Positions 6,432-13,465 are shown, numbered from the stretch's first letter. The stretch is DNA of 14,704 bases from an uncultured Treponema sp. (GCA_937902445.1 CALELJ010000278.1:1-14704), one strand, 5' to 3'. The notes: a model not told the origin generated them from the letters alone. Program-made: numbers and translations.

Positions 6432-9242
6432 CTAATTATCAGCGGAACAGACAATACGGAAGCCCAGGTCGTTGTTCTGGTTGTTAGCGCTGTCGTAGTA
6501 CCCGTCGTCCACCTCGCAGTAGTAGTCGTAGTTGTAATAACTACCACCACGGTAATAGCGGCTGTAGCTGAAGTAAGGGTTAACAACCCAGCACCACTCC
6601 CAGACGTTGCCGCTCATATCATAGAGTCCATAACCGTTTGCCTTCTTTTGTGCTACCGGATGTGTTTTATCTCCACTGTTCCCTGAATACCAGCCTACCT
6701 CATCAAGATTGTCGCTTCCTGAATATGTACACTTCTGTCCACCTCTTGCTGCATATTCCCATTCCTCTTCTGTAGGCAGGCGGAAACCGTTTGCTTTTAT
6801 ATTCTGAGTTACTTCCCCTTCAATGGAATTACCTTTATGGGATGTATAATTCCACGTTGCCACATCTGTTTTTCCATCAACTGCATATACAGGTGTAAAA
6901 CCGAATTTTTCGCTTAACTTGTTACAGAAGTAAATTGCATCATACCAGCTTATTTTTTCTACAGGGTTGTTGTCACCTTTGTAATAGCTTGGGTTGCTGC
7001 CCATAATTGAGGTATACAATTTCTGTGTTACTTCTGTATTATGCATTTTGATATTCTTGCCTGGTATATTTACCATTTTAATTCCTAAAGAATTAAGCAG
7101 CTTTGCAACTTCAATATCTCTTGCTACTGATTTTTTTGCATTTTCCAAAGTTTGTCCCTTAGCCATATAAACTTCTACAGGGTATTTTTCTGGATTAAAC
7201 CTAGCTTTTTCTCTTTCAGCTCCACCTGCAAAATCTCTGAGTTCCCATTCAGGCTTCATTGTGCGTGTTTGAACTTTATTCAAGGCACTCGTCTGCGTAA
7301 CCTTTCCGCTCACAGTGTTGATTACACGAATCTTTGAAAAATTGAACTTGTACTGGCTTGGCTTGTCATCACCTTCCGCAGTTACGTTGTAGTCAATTTC
7401 AAAGTAAATGATTGGATCACCGCGGGTAAGCAGGGAGTTGTACATGTCTACATTGTTTGTATATTCTTCAATTACAGCATCATTCAGCTCAGTTTCCATA
7501 TCCGGAGCTTTCTTTCCACTAAGAGCTTCGTAATTTACAATAAAGTTATCTGTATAAAGCAAAATTCCGTCGGAATACAATGAAAGATAAGCGTTCCATC
7601 CGTTTTTACTTCCCTCATACTTTCCGTAACTAACTTTTAGCTCATCACCCATGGAAGAAACAGTTCTGATTGTAGAAAGTGTCTTCTGATCACCACGAAT
7701 TTCTGCAAGAAGGGCTGCATCCTGAGTTGCAGTTGCCTTTTTTACGGCATCACAGTCCGTAAAGAACTTGTTTGTCAAATCCTCATAGCTCTTGGTCACC
7801 TGATTTTCACGGCGCTGCTTTGCCTGTTCCGTCGGGTTGCCGTCACTGCCGAGCTCAACAGTGCTATATGACTTGCTGCGGATTTTCTGTTCTTCTGAAG
7901 CCCTGTCATTGACAAGCTGGTCATAAAGTTCCTGGCTTCTGGATTCTACTCCCTGGCGGATTTCCACAAGTGCCTTTTTCTTGCTTTCAATTACATTTAT
8001 CTGACCCAAAACTCCCTGCTTTTCCATCTTGAGCTTGCGCACTTCTGCTGCCTTTGCTGCGGCATCCTTTGCCATCTGGTCACGCTGGGTCTTAAGTGCA
8101 ATGGAACGTTCCGCTTCAAGCTTTTCGTCTTCGGCGGCACGTGCCTTCTGTGCCTTGAGTTCTTCCTGTCGTTTCTTTTCTGCGTTCTGCTTTTCTACAA
8201 GGAGGGCTTTTTCAGCTTCAATCCTGTTCTTGTTCTGGATTGCGTTGATGTCGTTGGATGTCATGAGCTTTGAAAGTTCTGCATCATAGTCGCTCATCAT
8301 CTTGTTGAACTGTGCTTCATTCTGCTTTGCAAGGGCAAGCTGGTCATCCACACTAAAAGAAGCAGAACCGCTTGTAAGAAGATTCTTGTTCAAGTCAGAG
8401 ATCTTTATTCCAAGCTTGTTTCCCATGGCAAGAGTAAGCTCATCCACGGCACCTGTTGAACCGTAAAGGTATTCAGACTTTGAGTACTCCTTTGATGTTG
8501 CAGATGCCATCTGCTCGCCAGTAGTAAGGTCCGTAAAATCTACACTGATTGTATAGCCGGAGGCTGTTTTTCTAAGTTTTGTGAAAAGCGCAAATTTTGC
8601 CGTCGTGATTTTTCCAAGTTCGATTGCAGTTGATTCATCACGGGCCGCACTCTCGCTTTCTGCCTGAAGCTTTTTAAGTGCTGCTTCTGATTTTGAATCG
8701 ACCACAGTCTTCATTCCAAGATATTCCTGAAGGTTTGACTTGAGTTTGTCCTGAATCTGTCCAGGGAGCCATGCCGCCTCTGAACCTGCAATATTCACAA
8801 CTTCCTGGTTTACAACCTGAACAGGATATTTAAGCATGCTCTTTCGTGCCTCGGCTTTTAATTCTTCTGCATGCTTTTCCTTATACTGTGTAACACTAGC
8901 AATTCCCTCTATCTTTGTAATTGCATAGTTTTTTGCTGACAAATCTTTTACTTCAAAAGTCACATTAAACTTTGACTTCTTTTCATCAGCAATTCTCTCG
9001 GATATGAAAGTCATATCCATTCCAGACACAACCTTTATCTTTGCCTTGCTTAAAGACGGAATTATGACGGTTCCAGTTTCAGTCACCTTCATCTTCTTAA
9101 GATCCATCTCGCTTACAAATACGGCAGATGCATCCGCATTTTTCTCCAGTTCCTTTCCAAGTTTTGCTTCTTTGATCACTGTCTGCGAGTAAATCGAGAT
9201 TGACAGCAAACCTGCGAGCAGAAATGTTATGTATTTTTTCAT
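6432..9242 (-). CDS. Secreted LpoB/CsgG-like, coiled-coil and SUMF1 (C-type-lectin-fold) protein, putative DGR target
   Basis: A 936-residue envelope protein. Residues 1-20 form a signal peptide (KK then a hydrophobic stretch ending SIYSQ). Residues about 160-290 resemble the CsgG/LpoB/TolB-like lipoprotein fold (helical LQEYLGMKTVVDS, IELGKITTAKFAL, YTISVDFTDLTTGE). Residues 335-455 are a long Lys/Glu/Ala coiled coil. Residues 530-665 look like a beta-rich segment of unknown type. Residues 720-934 form an FGE-sulfatase/SUMF1 domain with EVTQKLYTSIMG, GFRLPTEEEWEYAARGG, GLYDMSGNVWEW, RGGS and GFR. Of the two catalytic Cys of true formylglycine-generating enzyme, only the second is kept (Cys909; Asn904 stands where the first belongs), so it is probably a binding scaffold rather than an oxidase. 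The ribosome site is a weak AGGGAAAG. It lies 23 bp after the preceding lipoprotein gene. The 3' end looks like a DGR variable region. Confidence 0.85.
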   Translation of the reverse strand: MKKYITFLLAGLLSISIYSQTVIKEAKLGKELEKNADASAVFVSEMDLKKMKVTETGTVIIPSLSKAKIKVVSGMDMTFISERIADEKKSKFNVTFEVKDLSAKNYAITKIEGIASVTQYKEKHAEELKAEARKSMLKYPVQVVNQEVVNIAGSEAAWLPGQIQDKLKSNLQEYLGMKTVVDSKSEAALKKLQAESESAARDESTAIELGKITTAKFALFTKLRKTASGYTISVDFTDLTTGEQMASATSKEYSKSEYLYGSTGAVDELTLAMGNKLGIKISDLNKNLLTSGSASFSVDDQLALAKQNEAQFNKMMSDYDAELSKLMTSNDINAIQNKNRIEAEKALLVEKQNAEKKRQEELKAQKARAAEDEKLEAERSIALKTQRDQMAKDAAAKAAEVRKLKMEKQGVLGQINVIESKKKALVEIRQGVESRSQELYDQLVNDRASEEQKIRSKSYSTVELGSDGNPTEQAKQRRENQVTKSYEDLTNKFFTDCDAVKKATATQDAALLAEIRGDQKTLSTIRTVSSMGDELKVSYGKYEGSKNGWNAYLSLYSDGILLYTDNFIVNYEALSGKKAPDMETELNDAVIEEYTNNVDMYNSLLTRGDPIIYFEIDYNVTAEGDDKPSQYKFNFSKIRVINTVSGKVTQTSALNKVQTRTMKPEWELRDFAGGAEREKARFNPEKYPVEVYMAKGQTLENAKKSVARDIEVAKLLNSLGIKMVNIPGKNIKMHNTEVTQKLYTSIMGSNPSYYKGDNNPVEKISWYDAIYFCNKLSEKFGFTPVYAVDGKTDVATWNYTSHKGNSIEGEVTQNIKANGFRLPTEEEWEYAARGGQKCTYSGSDNLDEVGWYSGNSGDKTHPVAQKKANGYGLYDMSGNVWEWCWVVNPYFSYSRYYRGGSYYNYDYYCEVDDGYYDSANNQNNDLGFRIVCSADN
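6465..6581 (-). other. Putative DGR variable region (VR) at the 3' end of the SUMF1-domain gene
   Basis: Between RGGS (codons 898-901) and LGFR (926-929), 16 of 24 codons are NAC (Tyr, Asn or Asp), with AGC, TGC and TAT among the rest. The peptide reads YYNYDYYCEV, then DDGYYDSANNQNND. All NAC codons differ from AAC only at the first base, as expected if AAC codons of a template were mutated at adenine during retrohoming. Codons 888-897 upstream are similarly rich in NNC. A GC-rich, adenine-poor block (6432-6467, starting CTGGGCTTCCG in coding sense) follows where an IMH would lie. Treponema denticola TvpA is the known precedent for a lectin-fold DGR target. No template repeat or reverse transcriptase is in this window, so this is an inference. 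Confidence 0.55.
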
Positions 9243-9265
9243 TTTTTCTTTCCCTAAAAGATCAA

Positions 9266-10162
9266 TTACATCAAGAAATCAGCAAGATCCATAGCTTCCT
9301 GTGCGGCAGCTTTTGTCTGTGCTTCCTGTGCATCAAGCTTCTTTGCTTCTACAGCAGCTTTTGCATTTTCGGCTCCTGCCTTTGCTATGTCTGCTTCTGC
9401 CTGTGCCTTTGCACGTTCAGTTTCAAGGCGTGCCATCTGGGCATCATATAGGGCTTTTTCTTCCGCAGCCTTCTTTGCATCTTTCTTGTCAGCATCATCC
9501 TTCATCTCACTGAAAAGTGCGCCGATCTTCTTCTGGGTTTCCGTCTCAAGACCTTCCGTTCCCATAACATCCATCAGGTATTTACGGCAAAGGGCATCCC
9601 ATGTTGCTTTGTTCATTGAGTAAACTGTGTAATAGATATACTGTTCAGTCTGTTCCTTTGTTCCGGCTCTAGTCGTCCTTACCTTCTGGTAGAATCCCGT
9701 TTCCTCACGAAGACCTGTCATGTCAGCCTTTGTTTCACTTGCGGCAACATATACTGCTTCAAGCTGTCCCATATCATTTAAGCCCTGACCTACTCTACCA
9801 ATAACTTTCTGACTTAATTCTGCTGCCTGCGTGTATGCAAAACCTGCACGACTCAAAGCCTGTGCGGTTGCCTCAGTTTTTCCCGTCGCCATGCTGACCT
9901 TTACTACGCGGCCGGAATCAAGGCTCCACTGTTCCTTGAACGTATCGGAATTACCGCGGCGCATGTTCTTGAGCCATGTAGGAGCGGCAATTTCTCCCAA
10001 TGTCCTGTCAGTCCAGTCAATGACCACAACCTTGTCGATATCATCATCAACATTAACCTTTAAGGTTGGATCAACTTTTGTACTTCCACATGAAGTCATA
10101 CACAAAACCATTGATACAGCAATTACTCCGGCTGCCAGTACATTTGCAATTGTCTTTTTCAT
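9266..10162 (-). CDS. LPP20-like lipoprotein with C-terminal coiled coil
   Basis: A 298-residue predicted lipoprotein. The signal peptide ends in a lipobox-like CMTSC with Cys25 as the lipidation site, followed by GSTK. Residues about 45-215 resemble the LPP20/FlgT-N type of envelope domain: PTWLKN, a helix rich in Ala (ATAQALSRAGFAYTQAAEL), a strand region YQKVRTTRAGT and the YYTVYSMNKATWDAL block. Residues 225-292 are an Ala/Glu/Lys coiled coil. The ribosome site GGAAGGAG lies seven bases before the ATG. It sits between another LPP20-type gene and the SUMF1 protein, all on one strand with 31- and 23-bp gaps, so an operon and a shared envelope role are likely. Exact function unknown. Confidence 0.75.
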   Translation of the reverse strand: MKKTIANVLAAGVIAVSMVLCMTSCGSTKVDPTLKVNVDDDIDKVVVIDWTDRTLGEIAAPTWLKNMRRGNSDTFKEQWSLDSGRVVKVSMATGKTEATAQALSRAGFAYTQAAELSQKVIGRVGQGLNDMGQLEAVYVAASETKADMTGLREETGFYQKVRTTRAGTKEQTEQYIYYTVYSMNKATWDALCRKYLMDVMGTEGLETETQKKIGALFSEMKDDADKKDAKKAAEEKALYDAQMARLETERAKAQAEADIAKAGAENAKAAVEAKKLDAQEAQTKAAAQEAMDLADFLM

Positions 10163-10177
10163 TTGTTTTCTCCTTCC

Positions 10178-10193
10178 GCTGTTTAATTACAGC
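10178..10193. other. Small hairpin in the intergenic gap of the lipoprotein operon
   Basis: GCTGT (10178-10182) pairs with ACAGC (10189-10193) over a six-base AT loop. It abuts the upstream gene's stop codon and the downstream ribosome site. It resembles the CGCTGT/ACAGCG hairpin at 6399-6416 (both have CCGCTGT with an AT-rich loop and ACAGC). It may tune relative expression or be a repeat unit. Confidence 0.35.
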
Positions 10194-11162
10194 TTAAAAA
10201 TTAATTTCCTGATTTATTTTTTCTGCCAGCTTTGGAAAAGCTTTTTTCTGGGCGTTCTCCAAGGTGTAGGCGACAGTTTTTTCCGTAAGGTTTGCTTCAT
10301 AGGAATAGATTGCCTTTCCGGCCCTGTTTTTCACTGCAACTGCTACAGCCGGAACAATGGCTACGGGATCGCTTCCCGACGGATTGGAACTGACGGCCAC
10401 TTCCGCCACATAGTTTCCTTTGTCACCTACAACAAAACCGTTTCTGCCAAATGCGTTTTTTACGGCGGTCTCAATTATGTTTGCATAGTCGCCGGACATG
10501 CGCACTTCCAAAGTCAGGTTCTTCTGTTCCGCCTTGATCCTTGAAGGCAGGTCAGATACTGCATCCCTGTCCTGCGAATATTTCTCTTCTTCCTTTGGAT
10601 TTATGATCCTTCCGTATTCAAGTTTTTCAAGGAAATCGCACGATGCTTTCCATGCACTTTTATAAAGCGAAATTTTCGTATATGGATCTTCTTCTGATTC
10701 CGCCTTTTTTAGGAACGAGTGGAATTTTGTTTTCTCCGATTCTATTTTTGGCTTATACTGAACCCAGGCATCCTCGCGGTTCATGTAAGCAACCGCATAC
10801 CACTTCTTTTCCACCTTGTAGTACCAGCTTTCGGTGAATTCAAGACCGATAAACTCTACTTCGCTTGTGACATTTACCTCATCCACAACACGGGTTTCTT
10901 CCTGAACCGATGAGCCCGCTGTAATAGAAGACATTGTCGTTGAAAGGTTTGCACTTACCGTAGACTGGAAGTATCGGGCAAGCTGGCCTGCGGCATCCGT
11001 TTTTGCATCTTCCGCAGTCTTTCCAGAACCACGCTGGGCCAGATATTCTGAATTTGGATATACTTTTTTATAATTTCTGAACCATTCCGGTTCTTGTGCT
11101 GGTTTTGCATAGCAAGAACATATAAAGCCAGCCAAAACGAGAATCATAATTAATCTTTTCAT
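10194..11162 (-). CDS. LPP20 family envelope (lipo)protein
   Basis: A 322-residue exported protein, first gene of the three-gene envelope operon. The N-terminus MKRLIMILVLAGFICSCYA is a signal peptide; ICSC could serve as an atypical lipobox (Cys17), otherwise cleavage after CYA by signal peptidase I is possible. Residues about 24-140 fit the LPP20/FlgT-like domain: EPEWFRNY, GSGKTAEDAKTDAAGQLARYFQ, a long polar strand region, then WYAVAYMNREDAW. Residues 150-200 are helical, and 205-322 form a second alpha/beta domain (LTLEVRMSGDYANIIETAV) reminiscent of the C-terminal parts of similar spirochaete proteins. GGTGAG eight bases upstream supports the start. LPP20 relatives are outer-membrane-linked in Helicobacter; its role here is not known. 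Confidence 0.75.
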   Translation of the reverse strand: MKRLIMILVLAGFICSCYAKPAQEPEWFRNYKKVYPNSEYLAQRGSGKTAEDAKTDAAGQLARYFQSTVSANLSTTMSSITAGSSVQEETRVVDEVNVTSEVEFIGLEFTESWYYKVEKKWYAVAYMNREDAWVQYKPKIESEKTKFHSFLKKAESEEDPYTKISLYKSAWKASCDFLEKLEYGRIINPKEEEKYSQDRDAVSDLPSRIKAEQKNLTLEVRMSGDYANIIETAVKNAFGRNGFVVGDKGNYVAEVAVSSNPSGSDPVAIVPAVAVAVKNRAGKAIYSYEANLTEKTVAYTLENAQKKAFPKLAEKINQEINF

Positions 11163-11209
11163 AAGTAAAACTCACCAAATTTCCTTTTACGATTCAAGGA
11201 ATAATACAA

Positions 11210-11267
11210 TATTTCATAATATTATCACTATATTTCATATATATATCAAACCAAATTTATTTGTTTG
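11210..11267. promoter_or_regulatory. Direct and inverted repeats in the divergent spacer, candidate regulator sites
   Basis: TATTTCATA occurs at 11210-11218 and 11231-11239, a 21-bp period (about two helical turns), one copy inside the promoter spacer and one near the predicted start site. An imperfect inverted repeat, CAAAC (11247-11251) / GTTTG (11263-11267) with AAAT/ATTT inside, overlaps the -35 box edge. The XRE protein encoded next door is the natural candidate to bind here (inference). Confidence 0.4.
11221..11249 (-). promoter_or_regulatory. Candidate sigma-70 promoter of the envelope operon
   Basis: On the minus strand TTGATA (11244-11249) and GATAAT (11221-11226) are 17 bp apart. 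The whole spacer is AT-rich, which lowers confidence. Transcription would start near 11214, giving a leader of about 50 bases before the ATG at 11162. Confidence 0.45.
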
Positions 11268-11295
11268 AATTACTAAATTTATTAAGAATAGGAAT

Positions 11296-11568
11296 ATGAC
11301 AATTGAAGATCAGGAAAAATTAATCTATAGAAGGCTTAAACGAGAGCGAGAAAAGCAAAATATTACACAACTAGAGCTATCCTTTTCTTCAGGAGTTTCC
11401 CAAAACATGATTACCTATATAGAAAATGGGAAAAGGACACCAACGCTTCATACTATTTTAAAATTATGCAACGCACTAAAAATTAATCCGGCTACACTTT
11501 TCATTGATGTACAGATTCACTCTTTTGACAGAAAAAGCAAAGCAGACCGTTTTGGACTTAATCAATAA
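11296..11568 (+). CDS. Small XRE-family helix-turn-helix regulator
   Basis: A 90-residue DNA-binding protein. Residues about 12-68 form an HTH_3/Cro-C1 domain: LKREREKQNITQLELSFSSGVSQNMITYIENGKRTPTL in pattern (quoted in part: ITQLELSFSSGVSQ, then IENGKRTPTL), with the recognition helix at SQNMITYIENG. A short tail of about 20 residues has no effector domain. It reads away from the envelope operon, 133 bp apart. The ribosome site is poor (AGGA only two bases from the ATG), and a stop lies in frame 30 bp upstream, with no better start. The gene is more AT-rich than its neighbours, which could mean recent acquisition. Autoregulation and control of the divergent operon are plausible. No toxin gene partners it. 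Confidence 0.85.
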   Translation: MTIEDQEKLIYRRLKREREKQNITQLELSFSSGVSQNMITYIENGKRTPTLHTILKLCNALKINPATLFIDVQIHSFDRKSKADRFGLNQ

Positions 11569-11596
11569 CTATATGTAAGAACAACGGGGACAAAGC

Positions 11597-11632
11597 AAAA
11601 AAAAAATCCGCCTGCCAGAAAGCAAGCGGATT
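11597..11632 (-). terminator. Intrinsic terminator of the sugar isomerase gene
   Basis: On the minus strand AATCCGC and GCGGATT (11626-11632 and 11605-11611) form a 7-bp stem followed by a run of ten T (plus-strand A-run 11597-11606). It is the third hairpin after the isomerase stop and the only one with a T-run. Confidence 0.85.
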
Positions 11633-11688
11633 GGAAAGCGCAAGGCGCTTTCCTCGAGTTCAATTAATCCCTCTTGGGATTAATTGAA
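11633..11688. repeat. Two perfect hairpins in the isomerase 3' untranslated region
   Basis: GGAAAGCGC (11633-11641) pairs fully with GCGCTTTCC (11645-11653) over a 3-base loop. TTCAATTAATCCC (11659-11671) pairs fully with GGGATTAATTGAA (11676-11688), 13 bp over a 4-base loop. With the terminator they make three stacked stem-loops after one gene, likely to protect the message from 3' exonucleases or act as a transcription barrier for the convergent XRE gene. Confidence 0.7.
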
Positions 11689-11714
11689 CCATTAATTGAA
11701 CCATTAGTTGAATG
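11679..11714 (-). repeat. Three 12-bp tandem repeats spanning the isomerase stop codon
   Basis: In coding sense the end of the gene reads CATTCAACTAA, then TGGTTCAATTAA twice. Plus-strand copies are at 11679-11690, 11691-11702 and, diverged, 11703-11714. The unit length is a multiple of three, so each copy carries an in-frame TTC-AAY-TAA. The result is three stop codons in the same frame. Confidence 0.7.
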
Positions 11715-13209
11715 GATTTTCTGTTGGGTACAATGTTCCCTTTGGCTGGTTGTATGCAACATCAGCAATCTTGAGGTACTGGAACAATGTGAACAATGCC
11801 TTTCCGAAGTGTCCGAAAGCAACTGCACCGTGGTGTGGGTAGTTCTTCTGGATGAGAACGTGGCGGTAGAATCTTCCCATTTCTGGAATTGCGAATACAC
11901 CGATACCACCGAATGAGCGTGTTGCAACTGGGAGGATTTCACCCTGTGCAATGTATGCCTGGAGCTTTGTATCTGGAGTTGTCTGCAATCTGAAGAATGT
12001 GATTGGACCTGCCATGATGTCTCCTTCGAGAGTACCACGTGTAAAGTCTGGTGTGCCACCGTTTTCGAGGAGGCGGTTCTGGATGAGCTGGAACTTGATT
12101 CCAGGGTTGCATGCCTTGTTCATGCAGCAGAATGGTGTGTTACCACAGTGGAATGCCATGAATGTGTCGTTGAGAACATATGGATAAGAGAACTTGCCCT
12201 TGATGCTTTCGTCGTACATGTCCTGTGGAACAGAGTTGTTGATGTCGAGGAGAGTAACTGGAGCTCCAGAGATACATGTTCCGATGTATTCAGAAAGAGC
12301 ACCGAAGATATCTACTTCACATGCAACTGGAATTCCGCGTGATGCGAGGCGGCTGTTTACATAGCAAGGTTCGAAACCGAATTCCTTAGGGAATGCTGGC
12401 CAACACTTGTCTGCGAATACAACGTACTTCTTGCATCCCTTGTTTGCTTCTGCCCAGTCAAGGAGTGTAAGTTCAAACTGTGCCATGCGTGGGAGAAGAT
12501 CTGGGAAGTTGTTTCCGCTTGCGCCGAGTTCAGCTTCCATTTCCTTAACAACGTCAGCGATGCGCTTGTCATCCTTGTGTGCGCGGTATGCAACGAGAAG
12601 GTCAAGTTCTGAGTTTTCCTGGATTTCAACACCGATGTCATAAAGACCCTTGATTGGTGCGTTACATGCGAAGAAGTCCTGTGGACGTGGTCCGAATGTG
12701 ATGATCTTGAGGTTTGCAAGACCGATGATTGCACGTGCAACAGGGATGAATTCTTCGATCATCTTTACGATGTCGTCAGCTGTTCCGACTGGATATTCTG
12801 GAATGATTCCAGGAATCTTGCGGAGGTTGAGGTTGTATGAGCAGTTGAGCATACCACAATATGCGTCACCACGTCCGTTGATAAGGTCGTTCTGTGTTTC
12901 TTCTGCAGCTGCAACGAACATGCAAGGTCCGTCAAACTTCTGTGCAATCTGTGTTTCTGGTGTTTCTGGACCAAAGTTTCCAAGGAATACAACAAGAGCG
13001 TTACAACCAGCGTTCTTTACTTCATCAACAGCCTTGAGCATGTCCTTTTCATTCTCTACTGTAGTCTTTGCTTCATAGAGTTCGCCTTTGCCAGCAAAAG
13101 CCTTTACGATAGCTGCTCTTCTCTTTTCAGAAAGAGAGATAACGAAACAGTCGCGGCTTACTGCGATGATACCAAGTTTTACATCAGGGATGTTTTCAAA
13201 CTTTGCCAT
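11704..13209 (-). CDS. L-fucose/L-arabinose isomerase family protein, probable L-arabinose isomerase
   Basis: A 501-residue sugar isomerase of the L-fucose isomerase-like fold (COG2407), Mn-dependent, converting an aldose to a ketose. Candidate metal ligands are Glu298 in CEVDIFGALSEY, Asp322 in TLLDINN and a His in NYPHHGAVAFGH (459-460). The N-terminal domain has KLGIIAVSRDCF and LVVFLGNFGPETPE, and the middle has FGPRPQDFFACN. It is not homologous at motif level to classic AraA. With araD and a ribulokinase-type enzyme elsewhere in the window, L-arabinose is the likeliest substrate, with L-fucose as alternative. AAGGAG lies about ten bases before the ATG. Its promoter, operator, leader hairpin and terminator are all visible, so it is a single-gene transcript. 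The many GTT/GCA-type, strongly biased codons suggest high expression. Confidence 0.85.
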   Translation of the reverse strand: MAKFENIPDVKLGIIAVSRDCFVISLSEKRRAAIVKAFAGKGELYEAKTTVENEKDMLKAVDEVKNAGCNALVVFLGNFGPETPETQIAQKFDGPCMFVAAAEETQNDLINGRGDAYCGMLNCSYNLNLRKIPGIIPEYPVGTADDIVKMIEEFIPVARAIIGLANLKIITFGPRPQDFFACNAPIKGLYDIGVEIQENSELDLLVAYRAHKDDKRIADVVKEMEAELGASGNNFPDLLPRMAQFELTLLDWAEANKGCKKYVVFADKCWPAFPKEFGFEPCYVNSRLASRGIPVACEVDIFGALSEYIGTCISGAPVTLLDINNSVPQDMYDESIKGKFSYPYVLNDTFMAFHCGNTPFCCMNKACNPGIKFQLIQNRLLENGGTPDFTRGTLEGDIMAGPITFFRLQTTPDTKLQAYIAQGEILPVATRSFGGIGVFAIPEMGRFYRHVLIQKNYPHHGAVAFGHFGKALFTLFQYLKIADVAYNQPKGTLYPTENPFN

Positions 13210-13288
13210 AGTGTGTTTGCTCCTTTTATGGAATATATAATTTTATCGCCATTCACCCGAACGGCATCCTAAGAGTTCCGGAAATTGG

Positions 13289-13326
13289 AAAAAAACTGAA
13301 TTTTTCGAAAAATGTCAGATTTTTTT
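13289..13326. terminator. Palindromic hairpin with flanking A- and T-runs in the isomerase leader (possible attenuator)
   Basis: CTGAATTTTTCGAAAAATGTCAG (23 bases, 13296-13318, given as the plus strand's key pattern) is self-complementary except for one mismatch pair, centred on TCGA. An A7 run (13289-13295) and a T7 run (13320-13326) flank it, so on either strand it is a stem followed by T7. It lies between the isomerase promoter and its ATG, about 80 bp upstream of the gene, where it could terminate early transcripts. Confidence 0.5.
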
Positions 13327-13344
13327 ATGGCAACCGGTTGCCAT
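13327..13344. promoter_or_regulatory. Perfect 18-bp LacI/GalR-type operator at the isomerase promoter
   Basis: ATGGCAACCGGTTGCCAT is a perfect palindrome with a central CCGG, the form typical of LacI/GalR-family sugar repressor sites. It begins 4 bp downstream of the -10 box, covering the predicted transcription start, so binding would block initiation. The cognate regulator gene is not in the window. Confidence 0.8.
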
Positions 13345-13348
13345 CTTG

Positions 13349-13377
13349 AATATAATACCACTAATGCCAATTGTCAA
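13349..13377 (-). promoter_or_regulatory. Sigma-70 promoter of the isomerase gene
   Basis: On the minus strand a consensus TTGACA (13372-13377) and TATATT (13349-13354) are 17 bp apart. The predicted start is near 13342, inside the operator, giving a leader of about 130 bases before the ATG at 13209. Confidence 0.75.
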
Positions 13378-13407
13378 GATTAATAATGGACTGAAATTGA
13401 ATTACAA

Positions 13408-13465
13408 ACAAAATGATAACAAAAATCCGTTATAATTGAACAAAATGATAGAATTGTGTCATACT
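13408..13465 (+). promoter_or_regulatory. Candidate promoter and 11-bp direct repeats upstream of the diguanylate cyclase
   Basis: ACAAAATGATA occurs at 13408-13418 and 13440-13450, 32 bp apart (about three helical turns). A possible promoter is TTGAAC (13436-13441) with CATACT (13460-13465) at 18-bp spacing and a TG extension; a TATAAT at 13431-13436 lacks a good -35. The repeats may be sites for a regulator of the GGDEF gene. The strong AAGGGGGG ribosome site is at 13471-13478. Confidence 0.4.

Noticed and set aside
9301..9513. Plus-strand Leu/Ser-rich frames opposite the coiled-coil regions
   Set aside because: Reverse reading of Ala/Glu/Lys-rich codons gives hydrophobic-looking repeats; there is no start signal or family match.
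11583..11595. Second copy of the ACGGGGACAGACCCCGT motif
   Set aside because: Only the left half (AACGGGGACA) is present and there is no CCCCGT arm, so it is too short to call a repeat copy.
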